From NCBI GenBank assembly GCA_900544115.1, contig UQTW01000010.1, forward strand, positions 1 through 64,000: 64,000 bases of DNA. The letters are read 5' to 3'. The notes beneath the pieces are model-generated. The model ran no database searches and was not told the DNA's origin. It saw only the letters and a program-made list of their open reading frames with translations. Shown piece after piece: positions 37,184 to 45,940 of this stretch (position 1 is the stretch's first letter; every line of letters begins with the position of its first letter). The DNA comes from an uncultured Collinsella sp. GTDB taxonomy: Bacteria > Actinomycetota > Coriobacteriia > Coriobacteriales > Coriobacteriaceae. The position numbers were made by a program, and so were the translations under genes.

Positions 37184-38089
37184 TTATGCTCGCGGGGAAA
37201 TATACTCAATAATGTCTGCCGTAACCCCCTCGGGCATTTCTCCGACTTCAATCTGATAGTCGGCATAAGAGCGGGCTTCCTGGCCCTCAGGAATCACTCG
37301 CTTGGCCTTAACGGCATCAAACAACGCATGGGCCGGCGCGTTGCCAAGCTTGCTCTCGTGCTTAAATACGATGAGCTTACGGGAAGACATAAGCCCTCGT
37401 GCCGCGCTATGATCGTTCTCGAACATATTCATGAGGGCCTCAAACAGCAAGTCGAGGTCGTCTTGATCAAACCCGGTCTTTTCGGCCAATGACGCCGAGA
37501 CAAATCCGTCCATGCGATACAAACCATACGGAATGTACTGCTTGCGTCCCATCGTCCTTTCCTTCTCGGCATCTTTTGCATTGGTGACCGCCATACGCGT
37601 GATACTCATTTCGAGCGGAAGGACCGGATCAACCGACTCGGCAAAACAAAGCTGCACCGGCCCTCGCACCTGGCCGCAGTTAACCTCTGTCGTCATTACA
37701 GCCCCAAACGTACGAATGTCATAAAAGTTGTCCATCATGAACTGCGTCACTTTGAGCCGGTCTTCCATCGACTTGGGCAATTTCTTGGATTGCGGCTTCA
37801 TATCGTTATGCTGGTAGGCGAGCTCATTTTGCTCGTTAAGGACCGCGCCCTCTTTCACATAGACATAAAAGCGATGTCCTCCGGAGACCGACCAATCCTC
37901 ACCTTGATCAGCAACCAGTTCGACATAGTTGCGAATCTTGCGCTTGATGCACACATCCGAAACTATGCCCCTGCTGGTCTCCGGATCAAGACGAGGAAGA
38001 TTTCCTGCATCGGGATCGCCATTAGGATTGCCGTTTTTCACGTCGAAGAAAAGCGTGAACTCATAGCGATTCTTGATTGGCTCTGACAT
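37184..38089 (-). CDS. cas7: Cascade backbone protein Cas7 (Csd2), type I-C
   Basis: 301 residues, polymerises along the crRNA. RYEFTLFFDVKNGNPNGDPD is the standard Cas7 RAMP start; KYIPYGLYRMDGFVSASLAE follows later. Between cas8c and cas4. Confidence 0.96.
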   Translation of the reverse strand: MSEPIKNRYEFTLFFDVKNGNPNGDPDAGNLPRLDPETSRGIVSDVCIKRKIRNYVELVADQGEDWSVSGGHRFYVYVKEGAVLNEQNELAYQHNDMKPQSKKLPKSMEDRLKVTQFMMDNFYDIRTFGAVMTTEVNCGQVRGPVQLCFAESVDPVLPLEMSITRMAVTNAKDAEKERTMGRKQYIPYGLYRMDGFVSASLAEKTGFDQDDLDLLFEALMNMFENDHSAARGLMSSRKLIVFKHESKLGNAPAHALFDAVKAKRVIPEGQEARSYADYQIEVGEMPEGVTADIIEYISPRA

Positions 38090-38122
38090 GGATTGTTCCT
38101 TTCCTCTAAAGATAACGTTGCA

Positions 38123-39910
38123 CTATTCCTCAACCGATGAAACCACTTCGCGCTCTTCGGGCTCCTTGCGCACAAAACTGCTCTGCCTCTGCTGGTAATA
38201 GCCGATAAAAAAGGCTCCTTGATCATTCATGCCAAGCGTCCGCGGAAACAATCCATCGTTGCCGTTCAATTTGCCAACAATCTCATCAAGATCTTTTTGA
38301 ATGCCAACGGCCATACCTCGCTTTCCGGGCATTTTTTCGATTTTTGAAAGATGGTTTTGACAATTGGCCAGCAACCGCGGAAAAACACGTGTCGGCGTTG
38401 TCGATGCTGCCCCAATGTACTTATCGCGAACGGTTGCATTTACGCCATCCCCCAAAGCGGCTCGTTGCGCCCGCTCAATAACGGCAAATAATCTACCGAG
38501 CACGTAACCCTGGTTGGCGTTTTCCCTATCAAGTGACACCGTGTACTCCTTTTCTCCTGCCGCGCTTTTCTTTCTAATTTGTCGGTTAAGACAGCCCTTA
38601 AGCAATGCTGCTCGCTGCCCCATATCCCAACGGTTTCTCGATGCGTGGTCTGCCCTCATACGCGTTAGCACAGAAGCTTGTAAAGCCCTAGGAAAGAGAC
38701 TTCCGCCCAGCATTGCGTCAAAACAGCCATGCAACAATGTCGAAGGAATGGCCGCGCCCTCCCCCAGTGGTGCTATTTGTCGAAGCAGACTTTTTAGCGA
38801 GGCGGGCTTAACATCGACCATCTCAATATCTTTCAAATACTGAATTAGGTTTTCGGCGAGTTTTCCATAGGATTCAACCTTGAAATACCTAATCGATAGT
38901 CGTGCTGCGTTTGGTGCCACGCCGACCATATAAAACTTTGTCGACGGCACAGAAGGCATCGGAGCATATCCCTGACGTATCGACTGGAGATCTCCGCGCA
39001 CCTGGTCAAGTGTCCGTGCGTCCTCAGCACGCGATCCGTTGCGTTCTTGTTTAAAGCCCAAAAGCGCAGTTATCACACCAGTCGGCCGCAGTGTTGGCCC
39101 ATCAGTCCAACAGATAAAGAGTGTGTCACCGATACTCACTCGATGGCTATCATCTTTTGAAAGGTACCTAAGCGCAGTTCCCGACTTGAATGCCGCAGCC
39201 TCTGAAATCGAAGCGTTATAGGTGCCGCGCTTCCCATAAGACTCAAAAGCCGAGCAATTAAAGGACACCAAGCTTGCTCCCGCAGACTGAGCGCCGGGAA
39301 ATCCCGTAACTTGAGGATACAATCTGGCGATTAAACCATGCTCTCCCGTAATGGCACACTGTCCTTTAGTCGCGTCCGCGCTTGCCGTCGCAGCTCTATA
39401 CAGGTCCCATAAACGCGCTATATCTGGCATTTCATGAATAAGCTTGTTTTCTGGCGCATATTCAAAAACAACAAAAGAGCTTGCAATTACACCGGCGTCA
39501 TCGCTCGACAACTCATACGCCTGAGGCCCCCGATCAAAGAAAGCGAGCACCGCTCGTGCTGCGGGATTATTAGACTCCGCAAGCACCTTTTTATGCAATG
39601 CGGCAGAGGCGCTAAACTTTTCCTCGCCCCTCGCCTTGCCCAGGCAAAACAAATAACAGCCGTTATCACACAGAAAAAACGGTTGAATTCCCGAGGTCCT
39701 TGATGCATGTTCAGGCACAATCCGTTTAACAAACCGCCTTTGTTCCTTGCCTTCTCCGACTACATACGGAATTACGCCCGTCGTACGTCCATTGTCATCA
39801 ATTCGAATACGATACGAAACGTTTTCGACACTCCACCCCATCCCTGGAATCTTGATTTCCGGATCAGCAGCCAATCGATCATAAAGATTAGCTAGTTCTT
39901 GCAGAATCAT
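38123..39910 (-). CDS. cas8c: Cascade large subunit Cas8c (Csd1)
   Basis: 595 residues. MILQELANLYDRLAADPEIK, PVP-like GVIPYVVGEGK, RFVKRIVPEHASRTSGIQPF with FLCDNGCYLF, and NGDDSHRVSIGDTLFICWTD-type blocks match Csd1. Recognises the PAM; an internal start near the 3' end usually gives the small subunit (Cas11c). Overlaps cas5c by 4 nt. Confidence 0.95.
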   Translation of the reverse strand: MILQELANLYDRLAADPEIKIPGMGWSVENVSYRIRIDDNGRTTGVIPYVVGEGKEQRRFVKRIVPEHASRTSGIQPFFLCDNGCYLFCLGKARGEEKFSASAALHKKVLAESNNPAARAVLAFFDRGPQAYELSSDDAGVIASSFVVFEYAPENKLIHEMPDIARLWDLYRAATASADATKGQCAITGEHGLIARLYPQVTGFPGAQSAGASLVSFNCSAFESYGKRGTYNASISEAAAFKSGTALRYLSKDDSHRVSIGDTLFICWTDGPTLRPTGVITALLGFKQERNGSRAEDARTLDQVRGDLQSIRQGYAPMPSVPSTKFYMVGVAPNAARLSIRYFKVESYGKLAENLIQYLKDIEMVDVKPASLKSLLRQIAPLGEGAAIPSTLLHGCFDAMLGGSLFPRALQASVLTRMRADHASRNRWDMGQRAALLKGCLNRQIRKKSAAGEKEYTVSLDRENANQGYVLGRLFAVIERAQRAALGDGVNATVRDKYIGAASTTPTRVFPRLLANCQNHLSKIEKMPGKRGMAVGIQKDLDEIVGKLNGNDGLFPRTLGMNDQGAFFIGYYQQRQSSFVRKEPEEREVVSSVEE

Positions 39911-40560
39911 CGCTTCACCTCCCGCCGTGAAGTATCGATGACGCCATTTTTCATAACAGCCCGATAGAACATCGGCTCCATGCTGTTTTTAAAATCGATG
40001 TCATACAGCATGAATCCCAGGTCAAACCGGTCAATGTCTTGGTAGTACGACTCGACAGTTCCGTCTTCGACAAGCGACACCGTAGCCGGAAACTCCCTGC
40101 ATCCCAAATAGGGCTGATTGAAACACTGTCCCTTTCGAAGCCTTCGCAACGCAATGTTGTAGTGTTTTTCGGGCGTGTCAGATTCACCCGCTCGCGCTGT
40201 CATTTCAAAATGGGCCGTGACGATATACGCAACATCCTTGAGATACATGGTGGCCCGCTGCTGGCGATCAGCCATTACGTCTACATATACAGGCACGTTT
40301 TTTGAATAGGCAGCCTTTGCGTTTTGATAGCTCAGCTTGCTTGCCAGTTCATTACGCCTAAATGTGTCAAAACGTATTTCGTTCACGACCTGGATACTGT
40401 CAATCTTCCAAGCGATTGCCGGCTTCCAATAGACAGCCTCAAGTATTCCTCGTGCAGCAGACGGCGTTATGACGTCATAGCTTACGCGCTCAGTCTTCAT
40501 CTCGGGGCGCGTAAAACATGCTCGATCTCCACTAATAAGCACCTTGATTCCAAATCCCAT
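39907..40560 (-). CDS. cas5: crRNA-processing protein Cas5c (Cas5d)
   Basis: 217 residues. In type I-C this protein replaces Cas6 and cuts at the base of the repeat stem, leaving an 11-nt handle. ISGDRACFTRPEMKTERVSY with DVITPSAARGILEAVYWKPA is the family start; FRRNELASKLS and KHYNIALRRLRKGQCFNQPY follow. Lies 21 nt after cas3. Confidence 0.96.
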   Translation of the reverse strand: MGFGIKVLISGDRACFTRPEMKTERVSYDVITPSAARGILEAVYWKPAIAWKIDSIQVVNEIRFDTFRRNELASKLSYQNAKAAYSKNVPVYVDVMADRQQRATMYLKDVAYIVTAHFEMTARAGESDTPEKHYNIALRRLRKGQCFNQPYLGCREFPATVSLVEDGTVESYYQDIDRFDLGFMLYDIDFKNSMEPMFYRAVMKNGVIDTSRREVKR

Positions 40561-40581
40561 TTTTGTCCTCCCTTCAATCCT

Positions 40582-42855
40582 CTAGCCAACGAGCGTCAAG
40601 AGCTCCTCCTCTCCAAATCGATAACCCACCTTGTCGTCGTAGACGATCCGGCATCCATCACAAGCATTAAGAATCTTGAACGGCGCCAATTCTTCGATAT
40701 ATCCCGCTTGCTCAAGATCTCTAATCTCCCTTTCTCTCAGACTCAAGCTGAATCGTTGGGCGGGCCGTGCCAATGCACCTGGCTCGAGCACATTTAGCAT
40801 GTCTTGATATAGTCTTTCCGCTTCGTCGCCCCAGCGCACAAATACAGGAAGAGACTCATCTGGCATGAACCGGTATTTCTCTGCGATTGTTGCAAACGGC
40901 ATTATTTCTAACGATGATTCCAAATCTGCATTGCAACAAATCATGCTCAAGATTTGATAAGCATCCAGTTCCTCATCACTCGAGTAGCGCATCTTAAAGA
41001 ACGGCTCTATGGCACCGGAATCAATGACTCCGTCCCTCTCCCGAAGAATCGCCCGCGTAGCCTCCCTTTGCTTTGCAAGCCAGGAGGTTGTTCTGAATAG
41101 TGTTCCATCTTCTTTTAAGCACTCGAAGATATAGACAGGAACCGGCTCTTTAATCGACCCCTCGCGATTGCATCGCCCCGCAGCCTGGAACAGAGAATCA
41201 ACTCCGGCAAGCTCGCGATAAACAACCGGAAAGTCAATATCGACTCCCGCTTCGATAAGCTGCGTGGACATCACATGACACGGTCTATTCGCTGCCAGCA
41301 GTGCCTTTATTTTTTTAAGATCGCGCATGCGATGATCAGGTGTCTTGTTTGTCGACAGGCAGAAGCACGACGCCCCCGCGACACCGCCCTCAAGACGCTG
41401 TGCCACACCACGATAAAGTTCCCGAGCCTCCGTCTTGTTTCCGACAATACAGAGCGCCTGTTTTTCAGAAGCAAGCCGATCGCACAGCTGGTCCATAGTC
41501 AATATCCCGAGATTATTAAAGTATGTTCTATCGCCGAACACCTCATTAAAGCCAGCTCTGTCTGCAACAATCTCTTGAGGAGTTTCTTTAAAAGGCCAGA
41601 TATCTTTGAAGTACGGCTGCGTTGCCGTACAGAGCACACAAGTTACGCCACAAGAACGAACAAGCATTTCAAGCATCGCCAGCGTCGGCTTGAGCACTCC
41701 ATCGGGGAGTGACTGCGCTTCGTCGAGGACCAGGACGCTCTTTGCGATATTGTGCACTTTCCTGCTCTTGCCGGGTTTATTTGAAAATAGAGATTCAAAC
41801 AGCTGGACATTCGTCGTAACAATGATGGGCGCATCCCAGTTTTGTGTTGCAAGCCTTTCGTGTTGAGCGCGTTCTGGATCAACGGCCTCGAAATCGTAAT
41901 TTGAATGGTGCTCTAGTACATTCTGGGCGCCAAAAACATCACGCAGCACATCTGCTGTCTGTTCAATTAGGTTTGTATACGGAAGCGCAATGACGATACG
42001 TTGCAGACCGTGCCTCTTGGCGTGCGCAAGCGCAAAACCCACAACCGAGAGAGTCTTTCCTCCCCCAGTAGGAACCCGAAGCGTGAAGAACCCCTGCGGG
42101 CTTTTCGCTGCCACCATGCATTGATTTCGAACGGAGCCACGACAGGCATTGAGTTCATTGTTCTCCGCTGCGCCGCAAAGACGTGCCATGTAAGAATCGT
42201 ACTTTGTAAGCAATCCATCCATGGAATCAACCGTGGCCGATCGCAGATGTGAATTGTCGGGTGCCATGAACCGCTCTGTATCGAGATAATCAGCATCGAC
42301 AAGACAGGAAAACAGGATCTTCGTTAGCAAATAAGCTTGGAATTGCCCCTCTTTGTCAATCTCGCCAGAATCCGACAAACCACGCTGAATGAATTCAATT
42401 AATTCCCTCGATAGTTTTCCGGCACTTTTTCCTAGCTGGTTACGCATATTCCGAACAACAGTGGCGTCGATAGCGTCCAGCAGATCTGTTCTCTTTAATT
42501 TCGACCTTAGGGAAGACAATCCTGACTCACTCGTAAGCCCATTGGATAGGCCGGAATGGTGGCCCGCCACAGCGTAGGCAAGGGGGTAGCCAACCTCACG
42601 CAACTTCCCATACGCTACGATGGCCCCCACAGACGAATGATCGACCTTGGCCGGTGAGCCTTCAAGACGCAGCTGAAACGCCTGGCAGGCCTTCCCCGCA
42701 TCATGCAAGGCTCCAACCGCAATCCCCAGCTGTTCAGCGCCAACAGCATCCGCGAAAAAGCCACTTAGCTTCGATACGTTTGAAAGATGCTCTTTAAGCG
42801 TTTGCCATTCGCTTTTTTCAGCACCGTCAATACTATGAGCATAGTAGACGTCCAT
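40582..42855 (-). CDS. cas3: CRISPR-associated helicase-nuclease Cas3 (HD + DExH)
   Basis: 757 residues. N-terminal HD nuclease (YYAHS, LHDAGK with H51-D52, GHHSG), helicase Walker A VPTGGGKT, VLVLDEAQSLPDG as DEAH box variant, TATQPYF, and motif VI QAAGRCNREG. Degrades invader DNA after Cascade recruits it. Start is the ATG right after GGAGGTGGCA; a TTG 12 nt earlier overlaps that site. First gene of the cas operon; its promoter region is the target of the crRNA-like element described below. Confidence 0.97.
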   Translation of the reverse strand: MDVYYAHSIDGAEKSEWQTLKEHLSNVSKLSGFFADAVGAEQLGIAVGALHDAGKACQAFQLRLEGSPAKVDHSSVGAIVAYGKLREVGYPLAYAVAGHHSGLSNGLTSESGLSSLRSKLKRTDLLDAIDATVVRNMRNQLGKSAGKLSRELIEFIQRGLSDSGEIDKEGQFQAYLLTKILFSCLVDADYLDTERFMAPDNSHLRSATVDSMDGLLTKYDSYMARLCGAAENNELNACRGSVRNQCMVAAKSPQGFFTLRVPTGGGKTLSVVGFALAHAKRHGLQRIVIALPYTNLIEQTADVLRDVFGAQNVLEHHSNYDFEAVDPERAQHERLATQNWDAPIIVTTNVQLFESLFSNKPGKSRKVHNIAKSVLVLDEAQSLPDGVLKPTLAMLEMLVRSCGVTCVLCTATQPYFKDIWPFKETPQEIVADRAGFNEVFGDRTYFNNLGILTMDQLCDRLASEKQALCIVGNKTEARELYRGVAQRLEGGVAGASCFCLSTNKTPDHRMRDLKKIKALLAANRPCHVMSTQLIEAGVDIDFPVVYRELAGVDSLFQAAGRCNREGSIKEPVPVYIFECLKEDGTLFRTTSWLAKQREATRAILRERDGVIDSGAIEPFFKMRYSSDEELDAYQILSMICCNADLESSLEIMPFATIAEKYRFMPDESLPVFVRWGDEAERLYQDMLNVLEPGALARPAQRFSLSLREREIRDLEQAGYIEELAPFKILNACDGCRIVYDDKVGYRFGEEELLTLVG

Positions 42856-42909
42856 TGCCACCTCCAATGAATTCGAGGATACATGGTTGTGCGGACATCT
42901 TTTTCAATT

Positions 42910-42935
42910 AGTATAAACTTCAAGTTTTATTATGA
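42910..42935 (-). promoter_or_regulatory. cas operon promoter region with a TTC-flanked protospacer
   Basis: Minus-strand TATACT (42910-42915) is the best -10 candidate for cas3; the -35 is weak. Directly upstream, on the plus strand, TTC (42919-42921) precedes AAGTTTTATTATGA (42922-42935), identical to the first 14 nt of the spacer-like part of the adjacent crRNA-like element. Binding of Cascade here would cover the promoter. Confidence 0.7.
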
Positions 42936-42937
42936 TT

Positions 42938-43028
42938 AAAAAGGCCCGGTGAACGGTCAATTCACCGGGCTGAGCGATTCCAGCTGCTCATAATAAAACT
43001 TGTTTCAATCCACACCGCACAAGCGATG
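42938..43028 (-). ncRNA. Candidate crRNA-like regulatory RNA (degenerate repeat, spacer, terminator)
   Basis: Minus strand in order: stem CATCGC/GCGGTG with loop TTGT (43028-43013); TGGATTGAAAC (43012-43002), identical to the 11-nt handle of the array repeat; a spacer-like stretch beginning AAGTTTTATTATGA (43001-42988); and a terminator (GCCCGGTGAA / TTCACCGGGC, then TTTTT, 42970-42938). The stem differs in sequence from the array repeat but ends at the same place relative to the handle. A TATACT at 43066-43071 could serve as the -10, giving a start near 43059. Architecture matches crRNA-like RNAs that guide Cascade to cas promoters in other type I systems. Confidence 0.75.
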
Positions 43029-43196
43029 ACAGCACAAGCGACTTATACCGGAAACGCCTGCCAATAGTATACAGAGCAATGCAAAGCCCCGTGCGTTCCA
43101 GATTTAGTCTGTGGAAGCCCCCGGGTTTGCCGTCACTGAGGTTCATACGCGATTCGAGAGAGCCGCCCAACCGTCACGGTAGAGCTTGTTTCTTTA

Positions 43197-43334
43197 TCTC
43201 AATCTGTAACAGTTAGGTAGACATATTCCTCCCTGCTGTTACAGATTGAGATAAACGGACTGACCCTCGACCTTCTGTCTGGATCTGTAACAATTAGAAG
43301 CGAATTACCCATCTTGGTATTACAGATTGAGACA
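43197..43334. repeat. Two copies of the TCTCAATCTGTAACAG palindrome
   Basis: Copies 43197-43252 (perfect 16-nt arms apart from the end base) and 43279-43334 (more diverged, GGATCTGTAACA / GTATTACAGATTGAGA). With the copies at 34489-34702 they bracket the CRISPR-Cas locus. The stretch 43029-43196 otherwise shows no gene. Confidence 0.85.
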
Positions 43335-43375
43335 AACCGAAAACGGAATGGCCGCTGACCCGATGGCACACCACC

Positions 43376-43418
43376 TAAAAAGAAACGGGCCCTGTCCCAC
43401 AAAAGGGAACAGAGCCCG
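43376..43418 (-). terminator. Original tRNA-Thr terminator, displaced by the mobile element
   Basis: Minus strand CGGGCTCTGT / ACAGGGCCCG (one mismatch) followed by TTTCTTTTT, 6 nt beyond the left att repeat. Before insertion it would have followed the 3' end of tRNA-Thr directly. Confidence 0.75.
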
Positions 43419-43424
43419 AAACTC

Positions 43425-43470
43425 TCATGGAGCCAGTGACAGGAATCGAACCTGCAACCCACTGATTACA
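43425..43470. repeat. Left attachment site
   Basis: 46 bp identical to 57391-57436; a copy of the T-arm, acceptor strand and CCA end of tRNA-Thr(TGT). After it the sequence diverges from the tRNA. Confidence 0.93.
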
Positions 43471-43624
43471 TCGGTGTCCTTATCGTTTATTAACGTTCAT
43501 CTGCGACTATGCCGACCGTGACCTCGCGTTTTTCTTTCATTTTCCGCCTATAGTCTCACTTGAGACGTCTCCGAAACAGTCAAATTGCACAGTCATTGCA
43601 CACGTGATTGCACACGGAGGAACA

Positions 43625-44833
43625 ATGGAAGAGAAATACGCTACTTCATCTATGTATAAGTACATGAACGACCGCTGGCGCGCACAATTCCCCTACTTCG
43701 AGGACAGCGTCTGGCGCAAGAAGACCCAGCTTCTTGAGCATCGAGGCCGCGATAAGGGTCGAAGCCATAAACATCGTGATGCCGCCATGGTGGAAGCCGA
43801 GGCAATCCGTGCTCATCTGAATGCAGAAGCGGAAGCCGAGGCGATGAAGCCAGCAGATTCGATATCAGTTTCCGAACTAGTGTCTAGCTATATAACAATG
43901 GAGTGCGCCGACATCGCACGCTCCACCGCAACCGGCTATTCAGGCATGCTCCGCCGAAACATCGAACCATATATTGGCAGCATCCCCCTAGAGGACCTAA
44001 CTGAAGAAGACGTTCAGGAATGGGTCAACGTAATGGCGAAGAAGCACGCGAGATCAACTGCATGCAATTCCCTTAGGCTGCTGCGGGGCTCATTGAAGTA
44101 CGGACTGAGGAAAAAGCTCGTATCTGAAAATGTGGCCGCATGGGCAAAGGTTCCTAAGAACGAGGATGCCAACTACGGACGTCCGAATTCACTTACCGGA
44201 AGGGAAAGGGCCCGCGTCCTAAACACCCTCAATGCATCCATAGATGTCCCGGCAATTCTAGCTGCGAAAATCGCCCTGTATACAGGACTCCGTCGAGGCG
44301 AACTATGCGCCCTGAAGTGGAAATGTGTCGACTTTTCCCATTCCTCAATTCGTGTTGAAGCCGCAATCGGACATACCGACACCGAGTTCTACATCAAAGG
44401 CCCTAAAAGCGTCAGCAGCAGACGGACGATTCCGAATTGTCCGGAGGACCTCATGCACGACCTAGCCGCGCGCAAGCGAAACATGGAAGAAGAATGCGCC
44501 AGGCCTGGAATTGAATTCAGAGGGGAGCTATTCGTGCTGGGCTTTCCCGACGGCTCGTTCCTCAAGCCGCCCAGGGTCAATGACGCTTGGCGTGCGCTGT
44601 CTAAGGCGCTGAACCTTCACGGGGTATTAAATAGGAACACGGTAACCTTCCATGACCTAAGGCACAGCTTCGCAACATACGCTGTCGCCAACGGCATAGA
44701 CCCAAGAACGCTCGCAAGCCTGATGGGTCACTCCAAAGCCTCCATGACCCTAGATAGATACGCCAGCGTCGACCCCAAAGCAACTGCATCGGCAATGGAC
44801 GCCCTCGGATGCCTTTATAAGAGCGCCTCATAG
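43625..44833 (+). CDS. int: Tyrosine recombinase (integrase) of the mobile element
   Basis: 402 residues, phage-type integrase. N-terminal SAM-like core-binding domain (about 80-165, VSELVSSYITMECADIARST), catalytic domain with R223 (TGLRRGE), H343-x-x-R346 (HDLRH), H369 (MGHSK) and Y379 (LDRYA). GGAGGAACA before the ATG; earlier in-frame codons rejected. It lies 155 nt from the left att repeat, which fits integration in tRNA-Thr. Confidence 0.96.
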   Translation: MEEKYATSSMYKYMNDRWRAQFPYFEDSVWRKKTQLLEHRGRDKGRSHKHRDAAMVEAEAIRAHLNAEAEAEAMKPADSISVSELVSSYITMECADIARSTATGYSGMLRRNIEPYIGSIPLEDLTEEDVQEWVNVMAKKHARSTACNSLRLLRGSLKYGLRKKLVSENVAAWAKVPKNEDANYGRPNSLTGRERARVLNTLNASIDVPAILAAKIALYTGLRRGELCALKWKCVDFSHSSIRVEAAIGHTDTEFYIKGPKSVSSRRTIPNCPEDLMHDLAARKRNMEEECARPGIEFRGELFVLGFPDGSFLKPPRVNDAWRALSKALNLHGVLNRNTVTFHDLRHSFATYAVANGIDPRTLASLMGHSKASMTLDRYASVDPKATASAMDALGCLYKSAS

Positions 44834-44862
44834 TATTCAAAAACCGGATAGGGCCTAACCGA

Positions 44863-44891
44863 AGGCCGCGATACTGCGTCGCGGCCTTTCC
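44863..44891 (+). terminator. Terminator after the integrase
   Basis: GGCCGCG / CGCGGCC hairpin followed by TTTCCC, 30 nt after the stop. Confidence 0.75.
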
Positions 44892-45024
44892 CATGCCTTT
44901 CCGTAGTAAGTCATTTCAGTCCATCGGGTCCGTATCGTCCGTCATGACCGCGTTTTTGAATCCGTCGCCCAAGACGCTCCAGACTAGATCTCGAAGAGAC
45001 GCAGCAGACGGAAAGGAGGTCGAA

Positions 45025-45231
45025 ATGGAAGTTGAGAACAAACGCATCACTCTTGATGCTTTTCGCACGATGCCGGACATCGTCGATCCGATGCCGGTCG
45101 CCCATCTGCTCGGCATCAGCGACCGCTCCGTTTACAGGCTCTGCCAGAACGGAACGTTCAAAGCCGTGAAATGCGGGAAGCTGTGGCGCATCAATCGCGA
45201 CAGCGTACTTAGCTACATCGGCGTCAATTGA
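45025..45231 (+). CDS. xis: Excisionase-like helix-turn-helix protein
   Basis: 68 residues. MPVAHLLGISDRSVYRLCQN with GTFKAVKCGKLWRINRDSV is the MerR/Xis-type (HTH_17) DNA-binding fold, with the usual F-x-A-x-K-x-G-x-x-W-R ending. AAAGGAGG before the ATG. Its place after the integrase suggests it directs excision. Confidence 0.88.
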   Translation: MEVENKRITLDAFRTMPDIVDPMPVAHLLGISDRSVYRLCQNGTFKAVKCGKLWRINRDSVLSYIGVN

Positions 45232-45274
45232 ATGGAGCAAGCGCCGGCTTAGACCAACTGGGGTCGGAGCAAGC

Positions 45275-45433
45275 ATGGGTATCAACAAATCCAACGCCGG
45301 ACCCATTGAACTAATTGCAGAGTTGATTGGTTTCTATGCCGTCCAGACAAATAACGAGCTCATCGCATATGCGCCCTTGCCGGCGGTTAAAGCGCCAAAA
45401 GGCTATCCGATCACATGCACGGAAGACGAATAG
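45275..45433 (+). CDS. Small hypothetical protein
   Basis: 52 residues, MGINKSNAGPIELIAELIGF then YAVQTNNELIAYAPLP and a short tail. CGGAGC lies 5 nt before the ATG and a clean terminator follows the stop, so it may be real. No function recognised. Confidence 0.45.
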   Translation: MGINKSNAGPIELIAELIGFYAVQTNNELIAYAPLPAVKAPKGYPITCTEDE

Positions 45434-45439
45434 ACACCG

Positions 45440-45467
45440 CAGGGGGCCAAACGGCCCCCTGTTTTAT
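45440..45467 (+). terminator. Terminator before the mobilization operon
   Basis: CAGGGGGCC / GGCCCCCTG hairpin with AAAC loop, followed by TTTTAT. Confidence 0.88.
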
Positions 45468-45478
45468 GAGGAGACCCT

Positions 45479-45940
45479 ATGGCCGAAACCAAAACCATCA
45501 GCGTAAAAATCGACCACAAGCTCTACACCGCCCTCAAGACACGGGCGGAGCTCGACGGTTCCAACGTCAGCGACGAGATCCGCACGCTCCTGCGCGCGGC
45601 GCTCGCCGCGGAGGGACTCGACCTCTACGGCAACGAGGTCGCGGGCTTCATCCGCGGCGTCGTCGACGCGCGGATGGACGTCGCCGCGCTCGACATCGAG
45701 CGCAAGCTCGACGCCACCGAGGACCGCATCGCCGCGGTCCTCTCGCGCCCCATGACCGCCGCCATCATGGCGGGCCTCATGTCGGCCGACATCCTCAAGG
45801 CCTCCTACGCCTCGCTCGACGACGTCCCCGTCGCGGACATCTGGAAGAACTACCTCGCGCAGGCCGGCGAGCTCAGCCGCGCCGGACTCGGCCGCATCGA
45901 CGAGGTGAAGCTCCACGCGCGCGAGCGCGCCGATGGCTAG
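45479..45940 (+). CDS. Mobilization accessory protein, ribbon-helix-helix type
   Basis: 153 residues. N-terminus TKTISVKIDHKLYTALKTRA with ELDGSNVSDEIRTLLRAAL is a ribbon-helix-helix DNA-binding fold, as in MobC-like relaxosome proteins; the rest is helical. GAGGAGACCC before the ATG. Its end overlaps the relaxase start by 8 nt. Likely binds the transfer origin and helps the relaxase. Confidence 0.75.
   Translation: MAETKTISVKIDHKLYTALKTRAELDGSNVSDEIRTLLRAALAAEGLDLYGNEVAGFIRGVVDARMDVAALDIERKLDATEDRIAAVLSRPMTAAIMAGLMSADILKASYASLDDVPVADIWKNYLAQAGELSRAGLGRIDEVKLHARERADG

Noticed and set aside
42988..43170. 60-codon minus-strand open frame upstream of cas3
   Set aside because: No ribosome site, and it overlaps the crRNA-like element. 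It was considered as a possible toxin paired with that RNA, but nothing supports translation.
43184..43196. A second CRISPR-repeat remnant (GAGCTTGTTTC)
   Set aside because: Only five bases belong to the repeat end; the rest matches a spacer end by chance.
43425..43470. A tRNA gene at the left end of the mobile element
   Set aside because: Only the 3' half is present; the sequence beyond the anticodon region does not pair. It is the att repeat.
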